Part shown: one piece after another, positions 1 through 11,658 of the stretch
How the letters are laid out: every line of letters starts with the position of its first letter
Position numbering within the stretch: the first letter of the stretch is position 1
Source: Sinosporangium siamense
GTDB lineage: Bacteria; Actinomycetota; Actinomycetes; Streptosporangiales; Streptosporangiaceae
Length of the DNA: 64,000 nucleotides
Assembly: GCF_016863435.1 (NCBI RefSeq)
Contig: NZ_BOOW01000018.1
Location: 124,001-188,000, forward strand
Direction: 5' to 3'
Translations under genes and position numbers: made by a program
Notes under the pieces: generated by a model
What the model saw: the letters and a program-made list of their open reading frames with translations, nothing else
Told to the model about the DNA's origin: nothing
The model's database searches: none

Positions 1-647
<647 letters not shown>

Positions 648-1438
648 ACCCTCGCCCTTCCCCGAAGAGGCGCCTTGCGGGTGACCGACTGGGGAGGCGT
701 CCGTCCGAGAGGTGTCCCGATTCGATTCCGGTCTGACCTCCGCTGATCTTGCATGCCCGCTTGGGCGGTCCGCCGGGTGGAGGCGGGGCGCCGGGTGAAG
801 GGCGGGGCCGGTGAGGCGTGCGGATGATCGGTGCCGCTTTGCCGAGGGGGCGGTCTGGCGGGTCGCCCTTGAAGTCGTTAACGAAACCGTCGTCGAGGCG
901 TCGGCGGAGCCGTCGGTGAGTGTCCGCCGGCCGTCGAGATAGTCGGCCTCGGCCATCCATGTGGGGAGGTCTGGTCGTCGTGCCCGCAGAAGATCACTGT
1001 ACCGAAAGGCAGGATGAAGTGCACTTTTTTAGTGGAGGGGGGCGAAGTGGCATAAATGTTCGCGCATCTCGGGGTTCGGTATATCACAATAAAAACTACG
1101 TCTTGCGTGTGCCCACCCACAGGAGCGGGTGGGACGGCATGATGGGTTTGGGGGATTTCGCAGATTGACGGGCCAAGGGGGGCCCTGGTCAGCAATCATT
1201 TCTCGTTTTATCCACGATCCTGCTGTCGGTCGTGTGGGTGGCCGCCTGGCCTGCCCGGCCATCTCCTCGCAGGACGCTCCACAGGATGAAACGCTCATTC
1301 AGGGAGCAAGTCGGACTAATGGGAGCGGGCTACGTGATCCTCGTATAGCCGGTAGTGACGCAACGTACTCAACTGGTTTCGCGAAGTGGTTCAAAGGTCG
1401 TAGTCTCCCATAGTGAACTCCTGGGGGTTTCGTTACTC
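648..1438. other. Intergenic region without a recognisable gene
   Basis: About 790 bases separate ligA from the next gene. Short open frames on both strands show no recognisable protein. Bases near 1010-1100 are clearly more A+T rich than the surroundings, and a 7-bp inverted repeat CCCACCC/GGGTGGG lies at about 1112-1133. This is probably promoter and leader sequence for the GGDEF/EAL gene. I see no RNA gene or riboswitch that I can support. Confidence 0.5.
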
Positions 1439-3553
1439 ATGACCGACCCAAATGACACACGTGACACAGGTCCCCGCATCGGCTCACCCCTGTGGACGTA
1501 TCTAACAGTCGTCATCGCCTTCGGTTTCACCGCGCTTGTGGCAACTTTCGTAGGCTTCGGCACCGTCGACTTCGGCAGGCTCGCCGACCAGCCGCTGCTA
1601 TGGGTGCTCGGTGTCCTCATCATCCTCGGAGAACTCCGCCCGGTCATGGTGTCCTCGTCCGCCGTGGTCGGAGGCACCTACCCGTCGACGATGTTCACCT
1701 TCGCCGCGCTGCTGCACTACGGGCCGAGCGTCGCCGTCGCCCTCCAGGCCGTCGCCGTGGCGGTCAACGGCATGGTCACGCGCAAGTCCTGGCACCGCGT
1801 CCTGTTCAACATCGCCCAGGCGACGCTCGCCTGCGCCATAGCAGCCGTCATGTTGAGCGCCTTCGGCATCCGGCCCACCCCCTCGGAGCCGTGGACTCCC
1901 GGCGGGGCCGACCTCCTCGCCATCGCCCTGGCCGGGGTCGCCTACTTCGCCATCCGCGCCACCCTCGTATGCGCCGCATGCGCGATCCACGAGCGCCGGC
2001 CGGTGCTCCGCGTGATCGCCGCCACCATTCCGCACCAGAGCCTGGTCTACGCCGGCCTCCTCGGCCTCGCCCCCTTGATCGTCGTGGTCATGGTGCAGTC
2101 GCCGTCCCTCGTGCCGCTGTTCGTGGCCCCCCTCGCGGCCGTCTACTTCACCGCGATGTTGTCGGTGCGCCGCGAAGACCAGGCCCTGCACGACGGGCTG
2201 ACCGGCCTGCCCAACCGCAAGCGGCTGATGGAGCGCACCGAGGAGGCGCTGACCGAGGCCCGCGCCGACGAGCGGGTGGGCCTGTTCCTGCTCGACCTCG
2301 ACCGATTCAAAGAGGTCAACGACACGCTGGGCCACCCCGTGGGCGACCGGCTCCTCCAGATCGTCTCCCACCGCCTCACCCACAGCGTGCGCCCCGGCGA
2401 CATGGTGGCCCGGCTCGGCGGCGACGAGTTCGCGGTGCTTCTGCCGTCCATCAGGGACATCACCGCCGCCCGGGAGGTCGCCGCGCGCCTGCGGGTGGCG
2501 CTGACCCAGCCGGTCCGGCTCGAAGGCATGACCTTCGACGTGGACGCCTCGGTGGGCATCGCGCTCTATCCCGACCACGCGCCCGACTTCGAGCTGCTCC
2601 TCCAGCGCGCCGACGTCGCAATGTATCTCGCGAAGGAGAGCCGCAGCGGAGTCGAGGAATACCTCCCCGCCAAGGACCGCAACTCGCCCGACCGGCTCAA
2701 CCTGCTCGGCGATCTCCGCCGCGCCGTCGACAACAACGAGCTCTGCCTGCACTACCAGCCCAAAATGGACCTCGTCGGCGGCCAGGTGCGCGGCATGGAG
2801 GCCCTGTTGCGGTGGAACCACCCCGTGCGCGGCCCGATCGCCCCCGCCGAGTTCATCCCCCTCGCCGAGCAGTCCTACCTGATGCGCCAGCTCACGGAGT
2901 TCGTGATCGACGCGGTGCTGGAGCAGACGGCCCGCTGGTGGCACACCGGTTTACGCACCCAGGTCTCGATCAACGTCACCGCACGCGACCTGCTCGACTC
3001 GGCCATGCCCGATCAACTCCAGGCCGGCCTCAAGGCTCACCGCCTGCCCGCCAAGGCCATTCAGCTTGAGGTCACCGAGCGCATCCTGATGACCGACCAG
3101 GCATACACCGCCGACACGATCAGGTCCATCGCCCGCACGGGCATCGCCCTGTCCCTCGACGACTTCGGCACCGGCTACTCGTCCCTCGTCCGCCTCCAGC
3201 GCCTCTCGGTCGCCGAAGTGAAGATCGACGCCTCTTTCATCCGGCGCATCCAGGTGTCTCCCGACGACGAGCGCATCGTCCGCTCGATAGTGGACCTCGT
3301 CCGCTCCCTCGGCCTGCGGTCGGTCGCCGAAGGCGTCGAATCCGATGAGACCGCACGATTCCTTGCCGCCATGGGGTGCGACATGGGGCAGGGCTGGTTG
3401 TTCGGCGAGGCCATGCCCGCCGCGGAGGCGACCGACTGGCTACGCCGGCACCTCGACGACGGCACCCTCATGCCCCAGGGACCACCGACGTTGACCCCGA
3501 CACCGTCCCCGCTGCCCCGCCCCACCCCTCACTTGGACACACGCACGGCTTAG
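1439..3553 (+). CDS. Membrane GGDEF-EAL cyclic di-GMP signalling protein
   Basis: Predicted inner-membrane enzyme that makes and/or degrades c-di-GMP. The N-terminal about 230 residues are hydrophobic with several membrane spans. The diguanylate cyclase domain carries an intact GGDEF at residues 327-331 (RLGGDEFAVLLP). The phosphodiesterase domain carries EAL at about residue 454 (MEALLRWNHP) and DDFGTGYSSL downstream. Both signature motifs are intact, so either activity is possible. The start at 1439 is chosen because GGGGG lies 11 bases upstream; an in-frame start at 1355 exists but lacks that support. Its place beside ligA matches the Streptomyces PDE gene rmdB as I remember it, which is positional inference only. 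Confidence 0.9.
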   Translation: MTDPNDTRDTGPRIGSPLWTYLTVVIAFGFTALVATFVGFGTVDFGRLADQPLLWVLGVLIILGELRPVMVSSSAVVGGTYPSTMFTFAALLHYGPSVAVALQAVAVAVNGMVTRKSWHRVLFNIAQATLACAIAAVMLSAFGIRPTPSEPWTPGGADLLAIALAGVAYFAIRATLVCAACAIHERRPVLRVIAATIPHQSLVYAGLLGLAPLIVVVMVQSPSLVPLFVAPLAAVYFTAMLSVRREDQALHDGLTGLPNRKRLMERTEEALTEARADERVGLFLLDLDRFKEVNDTLGHPVGDRLLQIVSHRLTHSVRPGDMVARLGGDEFAVLLPSIRDITAAREVAARLRVALTQPVRLEGMTFDVDASVGIALYPDHAPDFELLLQRADVAMYLAKESRSGVEEYLPAKDRNSPDRLNLLGDLRRAVDNNELCLHYQPKMDLVGGQVRGMEALLRWNHPVRGPIAPAEFIPLAEQSYLMRQLTEFVIDAVLEQTARWWHTGLRTQVSINVTARDLLDSAMPDQLQAGLKAHRLPAKAIQLEVTERILMTDQAYTADTIRSIARTGIALSLDDFGTGYSSLVRLQRLSVAEVKIDASFIRRIQVSPDDERIVRSIVDLVRSLGLRSVAEGVESDETARFLAAMGCDMGQGWLFGEAMPAAEATDWLRRHLDDGTLMPQGPPTLTPTPSPLPRPTPHLDTRTA

Positions 3554-3561
3554 CCGCAATC

Positions 3562-3730
3562 GCAGGCCGGGTGGTGGGGGCGGATGCTTTGTACGGCGGA
3601 GCCGGGTCGGCGTTGGAGGACAAGGCATACGTACGGCTTAGCTCTACTCGCCGGTGGCCCTCAGGCCGGGCGGTGAGTGCGGATGGTTGTACGGCGGAGC
3701 CGGGTCGGCGTTGGAGCAAGGCACACGTAC
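3562..3730. repeat. Direct repeat, two ~70-bp copies 100 bp apart
   Basis: Bases 3562-3633 and 3662-3730 are near-identical, both containing GTACGGCGGAGCCGGGTCGG and ending in CACACGTAC or CATACGTAC. A second pair of related segments lies at 3851-3890 and 3928-3968 (TCGGTGGC.. GCACGCTG .. AAAGGATCG). No coding sequence is recognisable in this 510-base gap, which looks like decayed tandem duplication between the GGDEF/EAL gene and gatC. Confidence 0.75.
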
Positions 3731-3966
3731 TTGTCGGGGGCTCGCGGGACAGAGGTGGTCGAAGGATCTACGGCGTGGCCGTGGTTTCCGGGGGAGTGGA
3801 CGGCCGGGGCAGGGGGTCGGTCAGCGTGCATGTCGTATTTTTCGGGATTTTCGGTGGCCTGCACGCTGGGGGCGGCGAAAGGATCGATCGGCTGGCATGT
3901 GCGGCTTCGCCGTACTCCCCGGGGTTGTCGGTGGCTCGCACGCTGAGCTATGGCCAAAGGATCGGT

Positions 3967-4004
3967 CAACGTGGCCGAACGTGCTAATCAGTTCGGCCAC
4001 GTTG
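3967..4004. promoter_or_regulatory. Perfect 14-bp inverted repeat upstream of gatC
   Basis: CAACGTGGCCGAAC (3967-3980) and GTTCGGCCACGTTG (3991-4004) are perfect inverted copies around a 10-base loop. No T-run follows. A -10-like TAGGAT is at 4017-4022, so the repeat covers the -35 region of a possible gatC promoter. It could be an operator, or a U-tail-less terminator for upstream transcription. Confidence 0.6.
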
Positions 4005-4063
4005 GGTCACCAGCCCTAGGATGACAGTGTCCAATTGCCATCCAGAAACGGGTTCAACGACTC

Positions 4064-4359
4064 ATGTCCGCCATAACCCGCGACGAGGTCGCGCACCTTG
4101 CCCGGTTGTCCCGGCTGGCGCTGTCCGACGACGAGCTCGACCACTTCGCCACCCAGCTCGATGACATCATCGGCGCGGTGGCCCGTGTCGCCGAGGTCGC
4201 CGCCGAGGACGTTCCGCCCTCCTCGCACGCGCTCCCGCTGACCAACGTCTTCCGCGCGGATGAGGTGCGGCCGAGCCTCACGCCCGAGCAGGCGCTGTCC
4301 GGCGCCCCCGCCGTCGAGGACGACCGTTTCCGCGTCCCGCGCATCCTGGGGGAAGAAGC

Positions 4360-4363
<4 letters not shown>
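4064..4363 (+). CDS. gatC: Asp-tRNA(Asn)/Glu-tRNA(Gln) amidotransferase subunit C
   Basis: 99 residues with the usual GatC opening ([22 protein letters not shown]) and closing ([11 protein letters not shown]) features. GatC is the small belt subunit that stabilises the GatA-GatB complex, which converts Glu-tRNA(Gln) to Gln-tRNA(Gln) (and Asp-tRNA(Asn) to Asn-tRNA(Asn)). The length is normal. Its stop overlaps the gatA start by four bases (ATGA), so the two are translationally coupled. The ribosome-binding site is weak. Confidence 0.97.
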
Positions 4364-5850
<1,487 letters not shown>

Positions 5851-5873
5851 CCGGCTGAGAGGGGGACGGCGGC

Positions 5874-7271
5874 ATGCTCACACGCATCGAGATCGACGGG
5901 TTCAAGTCCTTCGCCGATTTCAGCCTCGACCTGCCGCCGTTCCTCGTGGTCCTCGGTCCAAACGCGAGTGGCAAATCCAACCTCTTCGATGCGATTCAGC
6001 TGCTTCGCCGCTTGGTCGAGGCCCCTTCTCTAGGCGAGGCGTTCGCCCAGTCACGTGGGGAGTTCGGGGAGCTGTTTCGCCGCAGAGGCGACGGTCAGAT
6101 CGTGGACAAGATGTCGTTCACGGTCGAGGTGCTCGTCGATCCCTCGGTGGTTGATCAGTTCGGTGCCGAGGTCGAGATCAGGCACACGCGGCTTCGCTAT
6201 CACCTGGAGATCGTGCGCCGCTATGGAGCCGACGGGTTCGTCCGGCCTTTCGTTCTTCGTGAAGAGGTCACCCCCATCAGGGCCGGCGAGGATCTCTGGG
6301 CTCGCCGGCACGGGGTGAGCCCTTCGTTCCGCGATCGTTTTCTCCGCTATCGCCGCAAGTCGGCTCTGCTGACAACGATGCTGGACGAGAGGAAACGGCC
6401 GCTGTTCCTCATCGCGGCTGAAAAGAGGGGCGGGCAACGAGTGTTGCCGGCCCTGGCGGCCGAGGCCACCGTGCTGTCGAGCATCGCCTCAGCCGGTGAG
6501 TCTGCCCTTCTCTACGCTCTGCGCAAGGAGATCTCTTCGTGGCGTTTCCTGCAGCTTGACCCGGCCGCGTTGCGGATGCCGAGTTCGATGCACCAGCGTG
6601 GCGCGCGACTGGACCCCAACGGTGCCAACCTCGCCATGGTGCTGCAAAGAATTCTCGCCACGACAAGAGATGAATACGGCAGCGCCCTGGACGAGATCGC
6701 TGCGGACATGGCCCAAGTCGTGCGGGGGTTCGCCGGAATCGAGATCGAGGAGAACACCGCCAGGGAGCAATACGAGGTCTACCTCCGCACACGTGATGAG
6801 GGCAGGGTCAGTGCCCGCGTGGCCTCCGACGGCACACTTCGTATGCTGGCGCTCCTCGCCGCGCTTTACGATCCCGAGCATCCGGGGTTGATCTGGTTCG
6901 AGGAACCGGAGAACGGGATCTATCCTCAGCGGCTCCGTGAGCTTGTGCAGCGTCTGCGAAAACTCGTGGCCGAGCCGTCACTCGACGTCGGTGAAGAGAC
7001 CACTCTGCCGCAGCTCATCATGAGCAGTCACTCTCCCTTGCTTCTCCTCACATTGCGGAGAGAAGACATCATCGTCATGGACTGGGTCACCGCGCCGGAC
7101 GATGTCCCCGAAGTGGCGAGCCGCATTTCGCGTGCCCGCCAATTGATCTCCTCAGAGCCTTCGAGCGTCGAGCAGAAGAACGTGGGAAATGTGGTCACGG
7201 AGCCCGAGCGTCTGGCCTATTCGGCGATCACCGCCGAGGAGGCCAGGCAGCTTCTGGAGACGGCGACGTGA
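5874..7271 (+). CDS. AAA/ABC-type ATPase of an embedded two-gene module
   Basis: 465-residue SMC/OLD-like ATPase (AAA_21 type). It opens with LTRIEIDGFKSF, has Walker A GPNASGKS at residues 28-35, and later the signature-like SDGTLRMLALLAALYD, Walker B GLIWFEEPENG and the switch-histidine stretch LIMSSHSPLLLL. There are no membrane segments. The start is supported by AGGGGG a few bases upstream. The gene sits 23 bases after gatA and overlaps the next gene by four bases. Codon choice is less G/C-biased than in gatA and gatB, suggesting transfer. ATPases of this kind paired with a small nuclease-like partner are common in phage-defence modules; that role here is inference. Confidence 0.85.
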   Translation: MLTRIEIDGFKSFADFSLDLPPFLVVLGPNASGKSNLFDAIQLLRRLVEAPSLGEAFAQSRGEFGELFRRRGDGQIVDKMSFTVEVLVDPSVVDQFGAEVEIRHTRLRYHLEIVRRYGADGFVRPFVLREEVTPIRAGEDLWARRHGVSPSFRDRFLRYRRKSALLTTMLDERKRPLFLIAAEKRGGQRVLPALAAEATVLSSIASAGESALLYALRKEISSWRFLQLDPAALRMPSSMHQRGARLDPNGANLAMVLQRILATTRDEYGSALDEIAADMAQVVRGFAGIEIEENTAREQYEVYLRTRDEGRVSARVASDGTLRMLALLAALYDPEHPGLIWFEEPENGIYPQRLRELVQRLRKLVAEPSLDVGEETTLPQLIMSSHSPLLLLTLRREDIIVMDWVTAPDDVPEVASRISRARQLISSEPSSVEQKNVGNVVTEPERLAYSAITAEEARQLLETAT

Positions 7272-7918
7272 AGCAGCTCAACGCGTTCATCACGGCTGAG
7301 GGCTGCACTGATTATGATTTTCTCCCGGTGCTGCTTGAACGCGCGTTGGCGGGTGTGTGCCTTCCTTATGGAATCACCGTCGCCGCCGTTCAGCCGCTGC
7401 GTGTCACCGTGCGGGGCAAGGAGTCCAAGCATGAGGCGATCTGCAGGACCGCCAGGCTTGCTGCCGTCGGCATGACATTGCTTTTTCACCACTACGACGG
7501 CTCGGCTGACATAAACCGGGAGACCCGGAAATATTGGGATCCTCTTCTCCGTGAATGGGGTCGAAGTGGACCTGGGCGACCTCTGGTGCATGTGGTTCCA
7601 GTGCGCGAGATGGAAAGCTGGGCTTTGGCGGACGCCGCTGTTCTGAGGCGTGTCGCAGGCTCTGACTGGAATCCGAAAGATGTGTGCGACGGGGAAAAGA
7701 TCTCCGATGTGGAGCGGCTCAAGGACCCGAAGCGTACATTGAATGATGTCATCGCCGCCGGAAGGCGTCGGCGCAGGGCGGGGCGCGAGCCGCGTGAATA
7801 CCTCCCCTTGATCGCCGAAACGTTGAATCTGAAACTCCTGGAAAGGTTGCCTTCGTACCGTCTCTGGAAGGACGAGACGGTAGAGGCGTTGAGGAAGCTG
7901 GAGCTTGTCCGTGACTGA
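7268..7918 (+). CDS. DUF4276-family partner of the embedded ATPase
   Basis: 216 residues, GTG start overlapping the ATPase stop by four bases. The N terminus has the [18 protein letters not shown] pattern, the middle has [15 protein letters not shown], and the end has [11 protein letters not shown], which together fit the DUF4276 family. This family is often encoded next to AAA_21 ATPases and has been suggested to have a TOPRIM-like, possibly nucleolytic, fold; no activity can be read directly. Codon use is noticeably more A/T-rich than in gatA and gatB. The last codons overlap the gatB start. Likely the effector half of a two-gene system. Confidence 0.8.
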   Translation: MKQLNAFITAEGCTDYDFLPVLLERALAGVCLPYGITVAAVQPLRVTVRGKESKHEAICRTARLAAVGMTLLFHHYDGSADINRETRKYWDPLLREWGRSGPGRPLVHVVPVREMESWALADAAVLRRVAGSDWNPKDVCDGEKISDVERLKDPKRTLNDVIAAGRRRRRAGREPREYLPLIAETLNLKLLERLPSYRLWKDETVEALRKLELVRD

Positions 7919-9422
7919 AACGACGACCACGCTGATGGCCTACGACGAGGCGCTGGTGCGGTTTGAGCCGGTGCTGGGGATCGAGACGCACGTGGAGTTG
8001 GGCACGGCGTCGAAGATGTTCTGTGGGTGCCCGACGGTGTTTGGGGGGGCGCCGAACACGCAGGTCTGTCCGGTGTGTCTGGGGTTGCCGGGGGCGTTGC
8101 CGGTGGCCAACGCGCAGGCGATCGAGTCGACGATCCGGATCGGGCTGGCCCTCAACTGCTCGATCGCCGAGTGGTGCAGGTTCGCGAGGAAGAACTACTT
8201 CTACCCGGACATGCCGAAGAACTTCCAGATCAGTCAGTATGACGAGCCGTTGTGCTTCGACGGTTACCTGGACGTCGAGGTGGACGGGAAGGTGCACCGG
8301 GTCGGGATCGAGCGGGTGCACCTGGAGGAGGACACCGGCAAGTCCACGCACATGGGCGGGGCGACCGGGCGCATCCACGGGGCGGACTACTCGATCGTGG
8401 ACTACAACCGGGCGGGCATTCCGCTGGTTGAGATCGTGACGAAGCCCATCGAGGGCACCGACTCGCTGGCGCCGGAGGTGGCGAAGGCTTACGCGACCGA
8501 GTTGCGTGAGCTGATGCGGGCGCTTGGGGTGTCGGATGTGCGCATGGAGGAGGGTTCCATGCGGTGTGACGTCAACGTGTCGCTGATGCCGCGGGGCTCG
8601 TCCGAGTGGGGCACGCGCACCGAGACCAAGAACGTCAACTCGCTGCGCAGCGTGGAGCGTTCGGTGCGGCACGAGATCGAGCGGCAGGCCGCGGTTCTCG
8701 CGGCGGGGGGCCGGATCGTGCAGGAGACGCGCCACTTCCACGAGGACACAGGGGCCACGACGAGCGGCAGGTCGAAGGAGGAGGCGCAGGACTACCGCTA
8801 CTTCCCCGAGCCGGACCTGGTGCCGATCGCCCCGGCGCGCTCCTTCGTAGAGGAGTTGAAGGCGACCCTGCCCGAGTTGCCGTCGGTGAAGCGGGCGCGG
8901 CTCATGGCCGAGTGGAGTGTGTCGGCGCTCGACATGGAGGCGATGTACAACGCCGACGCGGTCGATCTTGTCGAGGCCACGGTCGCGGCCGGCGCCCCGG
9001 CGGCGGACGCGCGCAAGTGGTGGATGGGCGAGCTGGCCCGCCGCGCCAACGAGTCGGGTACGGCTCTCGCCGAGCTGGCGATCACTCCGGCGCAGGTGGC
9101 GCGGGTCACCGAGCTTGTGGCGTCGGGGGCGCTCAACGACAAGCTGGCCCGGCAGGTGTTTGAGGGGGTGCTGGCGGGTGAGGGTTCGCCGGACGAGGTC
9201 GTGGCGGCCCGCGGTCTGCAGATCGTCAACGACGAGGGCGAGCTTTCCGCGATCATCGACCAGGTCATCGCGGACAACGCCGATGCGGCCGACAAGGTCC
9301 GCAACGGCAAGGTCGCGGCGGTCGGTGCCCTGGTGGGCGGTGTGATGAAGGCCAGCCGCGGCAAGGCCGACGCCGGCCGCGCCCGTGAACTCCTCCTGGA
9401 GAAGCTGGGCGTCACCGGCTGA
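7911..9422 (+). CDS. gatB: Asp-tRNA(Asn)/Glu-tRNA(Gln) amidotransferase subunit B
   Basis: About 503 residues. GatB activates the tRNA-bound Glu or Asp and transfers ammonia. Diagnostic stretches are [15 protein letters not shown], the zinc-site region FCGCP and [15 protein letters not shown], and [12 protein letters not shown], with a YqeY-like tail domain at the C terminus ([14 protein letters not shown]). The GTG at 7911 is preferred because GGAAG..GGAG lies 8-20 bases upstream; a TTG at 7905 is also possible. With GTG the start lies inside GTGACTGA, overlapping the DUF4276 stop by eight bases, so its translation is probably coupled to the inserted gene. Confidence 0.97.
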   Translation: MTETTTTLMAYDEALVRFEPVLGIETHVELGTASKMFCGCPTVFGGAPNTQVCPVCLGLPGALPVANAQAIESTIRIGLALNCSIAEWCRFARKNYFYPDMPKNFQISQYDEPLCFDGYLDVEVDGKVHRVGIERVHLEEDTGKSTHMGGATGRIHGADYSIVDYNRAGIPLVEIVTKPIEGTDSLAPEVAKAYATELRELMRALGVSDVRMEEGSMRCDVNVSLMPRGSSEWGTRTETKNVNSLRSVERSVRHEIERQAAVLAAGGRIVQETRHFHEDTGATTSGRSKEEAQDYRYFPEPDLVPIAPARSFVEELKATLPELPSVKRARLMAEWSVSALDMEAMYNADAVDLVEATVAAGAPAADARKWWMGELARRANESGTALAELAITPAQVARVTELVASGALNDKLARQVFEGVLAGEGSPDEVVAARGLQIVNDEGELSAIIDQVIADNADAADKVRNGKVAAVGALVGGVMKASRGKADAGRARELLLEKLGVTG

Positions 9423-9524
9423 GGTGGTTCGAGGCGATCGTCGGGCGGCGGTATCCCCGGAAATCCGGGCATGTCGTCAGGCGCGGCGACCCATCCGGCA
9501 CCGGCTGAGGTCATGGTTCAGGCA

Positions 9525-9566
9525 CACGAAAGCTCCGCGAGGCCGTACGCCCGCGGAGCTTTCGTG
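9525..9566. terminator. Bidirectional terminator between gatB and tctA
   Basis: CACGAAAGCTCCGCG (9525-9539) and CGCGGAGCTTTCGTG (9552-9566) form a perfect 15-bp stem with a 12-base loop. It lies between the convergent gatB and tctA stops and ends directly against the tctA stop codon. Confidence 0.85.
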
Positions 9567-9567
9567 G

Positions 9568-11112
9568 TTACTTGTGGTCGACGGGTTCCCGGGCGGGGGC
9601 CGGCGGCCCGGGACGGCGGCTGCGCGAGCGCTTGCCGAAATACCACCGGAAGAGGGGGGTGAGCAGTGCCAGAAGCGAGAGGCCAATGAGAACGGCCGAG
9701 ATGGGGCTGGTCACAAAGACGGTGATGTCGCCCACGCTCATGGCCAGGGCGCGGCGGAGCTGGATCTCCGACATCGGCCCGAGGATCATCCCGATGACCG
9801 CGGGCGCCACGGGCAGCCCGAAGCGGCGCATGGCGTAGCCGATCATGCCAAGGATGAAGAGCACGAGCAGGTCGATGTAGGAGCCCTCCAGCGCATAGAC
9901 GCCGAGGGCGGCGAAGAACACGATGCCCGAGTAGAGGTACGGCCTGGGCACACGCAGCACGCGAGCCCAAATCGGGGCGAGCGGCAGGTTCAGCACCAAA
10001 AGCATGAGGTTACCGATGAGCAGAGAGGCGATCATGCCCCAGACCAGCGCGGGGTTGTGGTTGAAGAGCTGGGGCCCGGGCTGGAGGCCGTACTGCTGGA
10101 AGGCGGCGAGCATGATCGCGGCCGTGGCGGAGGTGGGCAGGCCGAGGGTGAGCAGGGGGACGAAGACCCCCGCGGCGGCCGAGTTGTTGGCGGCTTCCGG
10201 TCCGGCGACGCCTTCGATCGCGCCTTTGCCGTACTCCTCTTTGGCCACGCCCTTGGCCAGGCGCTTCTCGATGGCGTAGGAGAGGAAGGTGGGGATCTCC
10301 GCTCCGCCGCCGGGCAGGGTGCCGAAGGGGAAGCCGAGGGCGGTGCCGCGCAGCCACGGGCGCCAGGAGCGGCTCCAGTCGGAGCGGCCCAGGAAGGCGC
10401 GGCCGATGGGCACGATGTCGGGCGGGTTGTGGCGCAGCCGGGCGGCGACGTAGAGGGCCTCGCCGAGGGCGAAGAGGCCGACTGCGACGATCACAACGCT
10501 GATGCCGTCGAGAAGCTGCGGTACGCCGAGGGTGAGCCGGGCTTGTCCGCTTTGTGCGTCGATGCCGACAAGGCCAATGACGAGGCCGATGCCGAGGGAG
10601 GCGAGACCGCGCACGATGGAGCGGGAGAGCACCGCGGAGACGGCGATGAAGGCCAGCAGCGACAGCGCGAAGTAGTCGGCGGGGCCGAACGTGATGGCGA
10701 ACTCCGCGACGGCTGGGGCCGCGACGACGAGGAGCGCGGTCGCGATGGTGCCGGCGACGAAGGAGCCGATGGCGGCGGTGGCGAGGGCCTGGGCGGCGCG
10801 TCCGCGCCGGGCCATCTTGTTGCCCTCCAGGGCGGTGATCATGGAGGAGCTCTCGCCGGGGGTGTTCAGCAGGATCGAGGTGGTGGAACCGCCGTACATA
10901 CCGCCGTAGTAGATGCCGGCGAACATGATGAACGCGCTGGCCGGCGGGGCGTTGAAGGTGATCGGGAGCAGGAGCGCCACGGTCATGGCGGGCCCGATGC
11001 CCGGTAGAACGCCCACAAGAGTGCCGAGGGTGACGCCGACGAGCGCATAAAGCAGGTTCATCGGCGTCAGCGCGGTGTTGAACCCTTCGAGAAGCAGGTT
11101 CAGGGAATCCAT
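9568..11112 (-). CDS. tctA: Tripartite tricarboxylate transporter, large permease subunit
   Basis: 514 residues with about eleven to twelve membrane segments. The TctA signature runs through [21 protein letters not shown], a glycine-rich loop ([20 protein letters not shown]) and [12 protein letters not shown]. TctA is the main channel of a secondary transporter that uses a periplasmic-type binding protein, classically for citrate and other tricarboxylates. The start codon follows the tctB stop directly (TAGATG), so the genes form one operon. Substrate cannot be read from sequence, but the linked CitA/CitB-type system favours a di- or tricarboxylate. Confidence 0.95.
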   Translation of the reverse strand: MDSLNLLLEGFNTALTPMNLLYALVGVTLGTLVGVLPGIGPAMTVALLLPITFNAPPASAFIMFAGIYYGGMYGGSTTSILLNTPGESSSMITALEGNKMARRGRAAQALATAAIGSFVAGTIATALLVVAAPAVAEFAITFGPADYFALSLLAFIAVSAVLSRSIVRGLASLGIGLVIGLVGIDAQSGQARLTLGVPQLLDGISVVIVAVGLFALGEALYVAARLRHNPPDIVPIGRAFLGRSDWSRSWRPWLRGTALGFPFGTLPGGGAEIPTFLSYAIEKRLAKGVAKEEYGKGAIEGVAGPEAANNSAAAGVFVPLLTLGLPTSATAAIMLAAFQQYGLQPGPQLFNHNPALVWGMIASLLIGNLMLLVLNLPLAPIWARVLRVPRPYLYSGIVFFAALGVYALEGSYIDLLVLFILGMIGYAMRRFGLPVAPAVIGMILGPMSEIQLRRALAMSVGDITVFVTSPISAVLIGLSLLALLTPLFRWYFGKRSRSRRPGPPAPAREPVDHK

Positions 11113-11658
11113 CTAGATCAGCCCTTCGAGCACGCCCGCCGGGAGGGTGACGCCGAGGCCTTTCGCGAAGGCGAAGTAGGACCCGAAGGCGAGGATCACG
11201 GAGATTGCGACGGTGCGGAGCGGGTGTTTGGCGCCGAGTACGGTGGCCATCCCGAAGAACAGCAGCCCGGAGGCGATGACCCAGCCGAGCGGGGTGACAA
11301 GCAGGACGAAGCCGAGGAAGACCAGGCTGACCAGACCGAGGCTCTTCCAGTCGGTGGGCGCCGTGCTGTCGACGTCCTCGCCCTCCTCGGGGTCGCCGTG
11401 CCCGCCGCGCAGCACGTCGATGGTGTAGAAAACGCCGATCAGCACCACGGCCGCCCCGATGAGCATTGGGAAGAAACGCGGTCCCGGGCCGGTCAAGGAG
11501 GTAGCGGAGACGTTACGCGTGTCGACGAGCACGAAGACACCGAGGGCGAGTACGGCGAGAGCGAATCCGAGCTCCGGCCGCCACCATTTGCGTGTGACGG
11601 GGGTGGGCGGGGCGGCGCCGCTGTTCGCGGCGCCGCCCGACTGGTCCTGAACGGACAT
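11113..11658 (-). CDS. tctB: Tripartite tricarboxylate transporter, small permease subunit
   Basis: 181 residues with four predicted membrane segments and the loosely conserved TctB pattern: an N-terminal helix (ELGFALAVLALGVFVLVDT), the PGPRFFPMLIG motif, and paired C-terminal hydrophobic helices. TctB is the small membrane partner of TctA. Its ATG overlaps the tctC stop by one base (TGATG) and its stop abuts the tctA start. Confidence 0.92.
   Translation of the reverse strand: MSVQDQSGGAANSGAAPPTPVTRKWWRPELGFALAVLALGVFVLVDTRNVSATSLTGPGPRFFPMLIGAAVVLIGVFYTIDVLRGGHGDPEEGEDVDSTAPTDWKSLGLVSLVFLGFVLLVTPLGWVIASGLLFFGMATVLGAKHPLRTVAISVILAFGSYFAFAKGLGVTLPAGVLEGLI

Noticed and set aside
1000-1438. 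Riboswitch upstream of the first GGDEF/EAL gene
   Set aside because: The leader is A+T-rich with one short inverted repeat but I see no conserved riboswitch core.
9385-11007. Long open frame of 540 codons on the plus strand
   Set aside because: It is the antisense of tctA; the product is Gly-Asp-Glu-rich without family features, as expected opposite a GC-biased gene.
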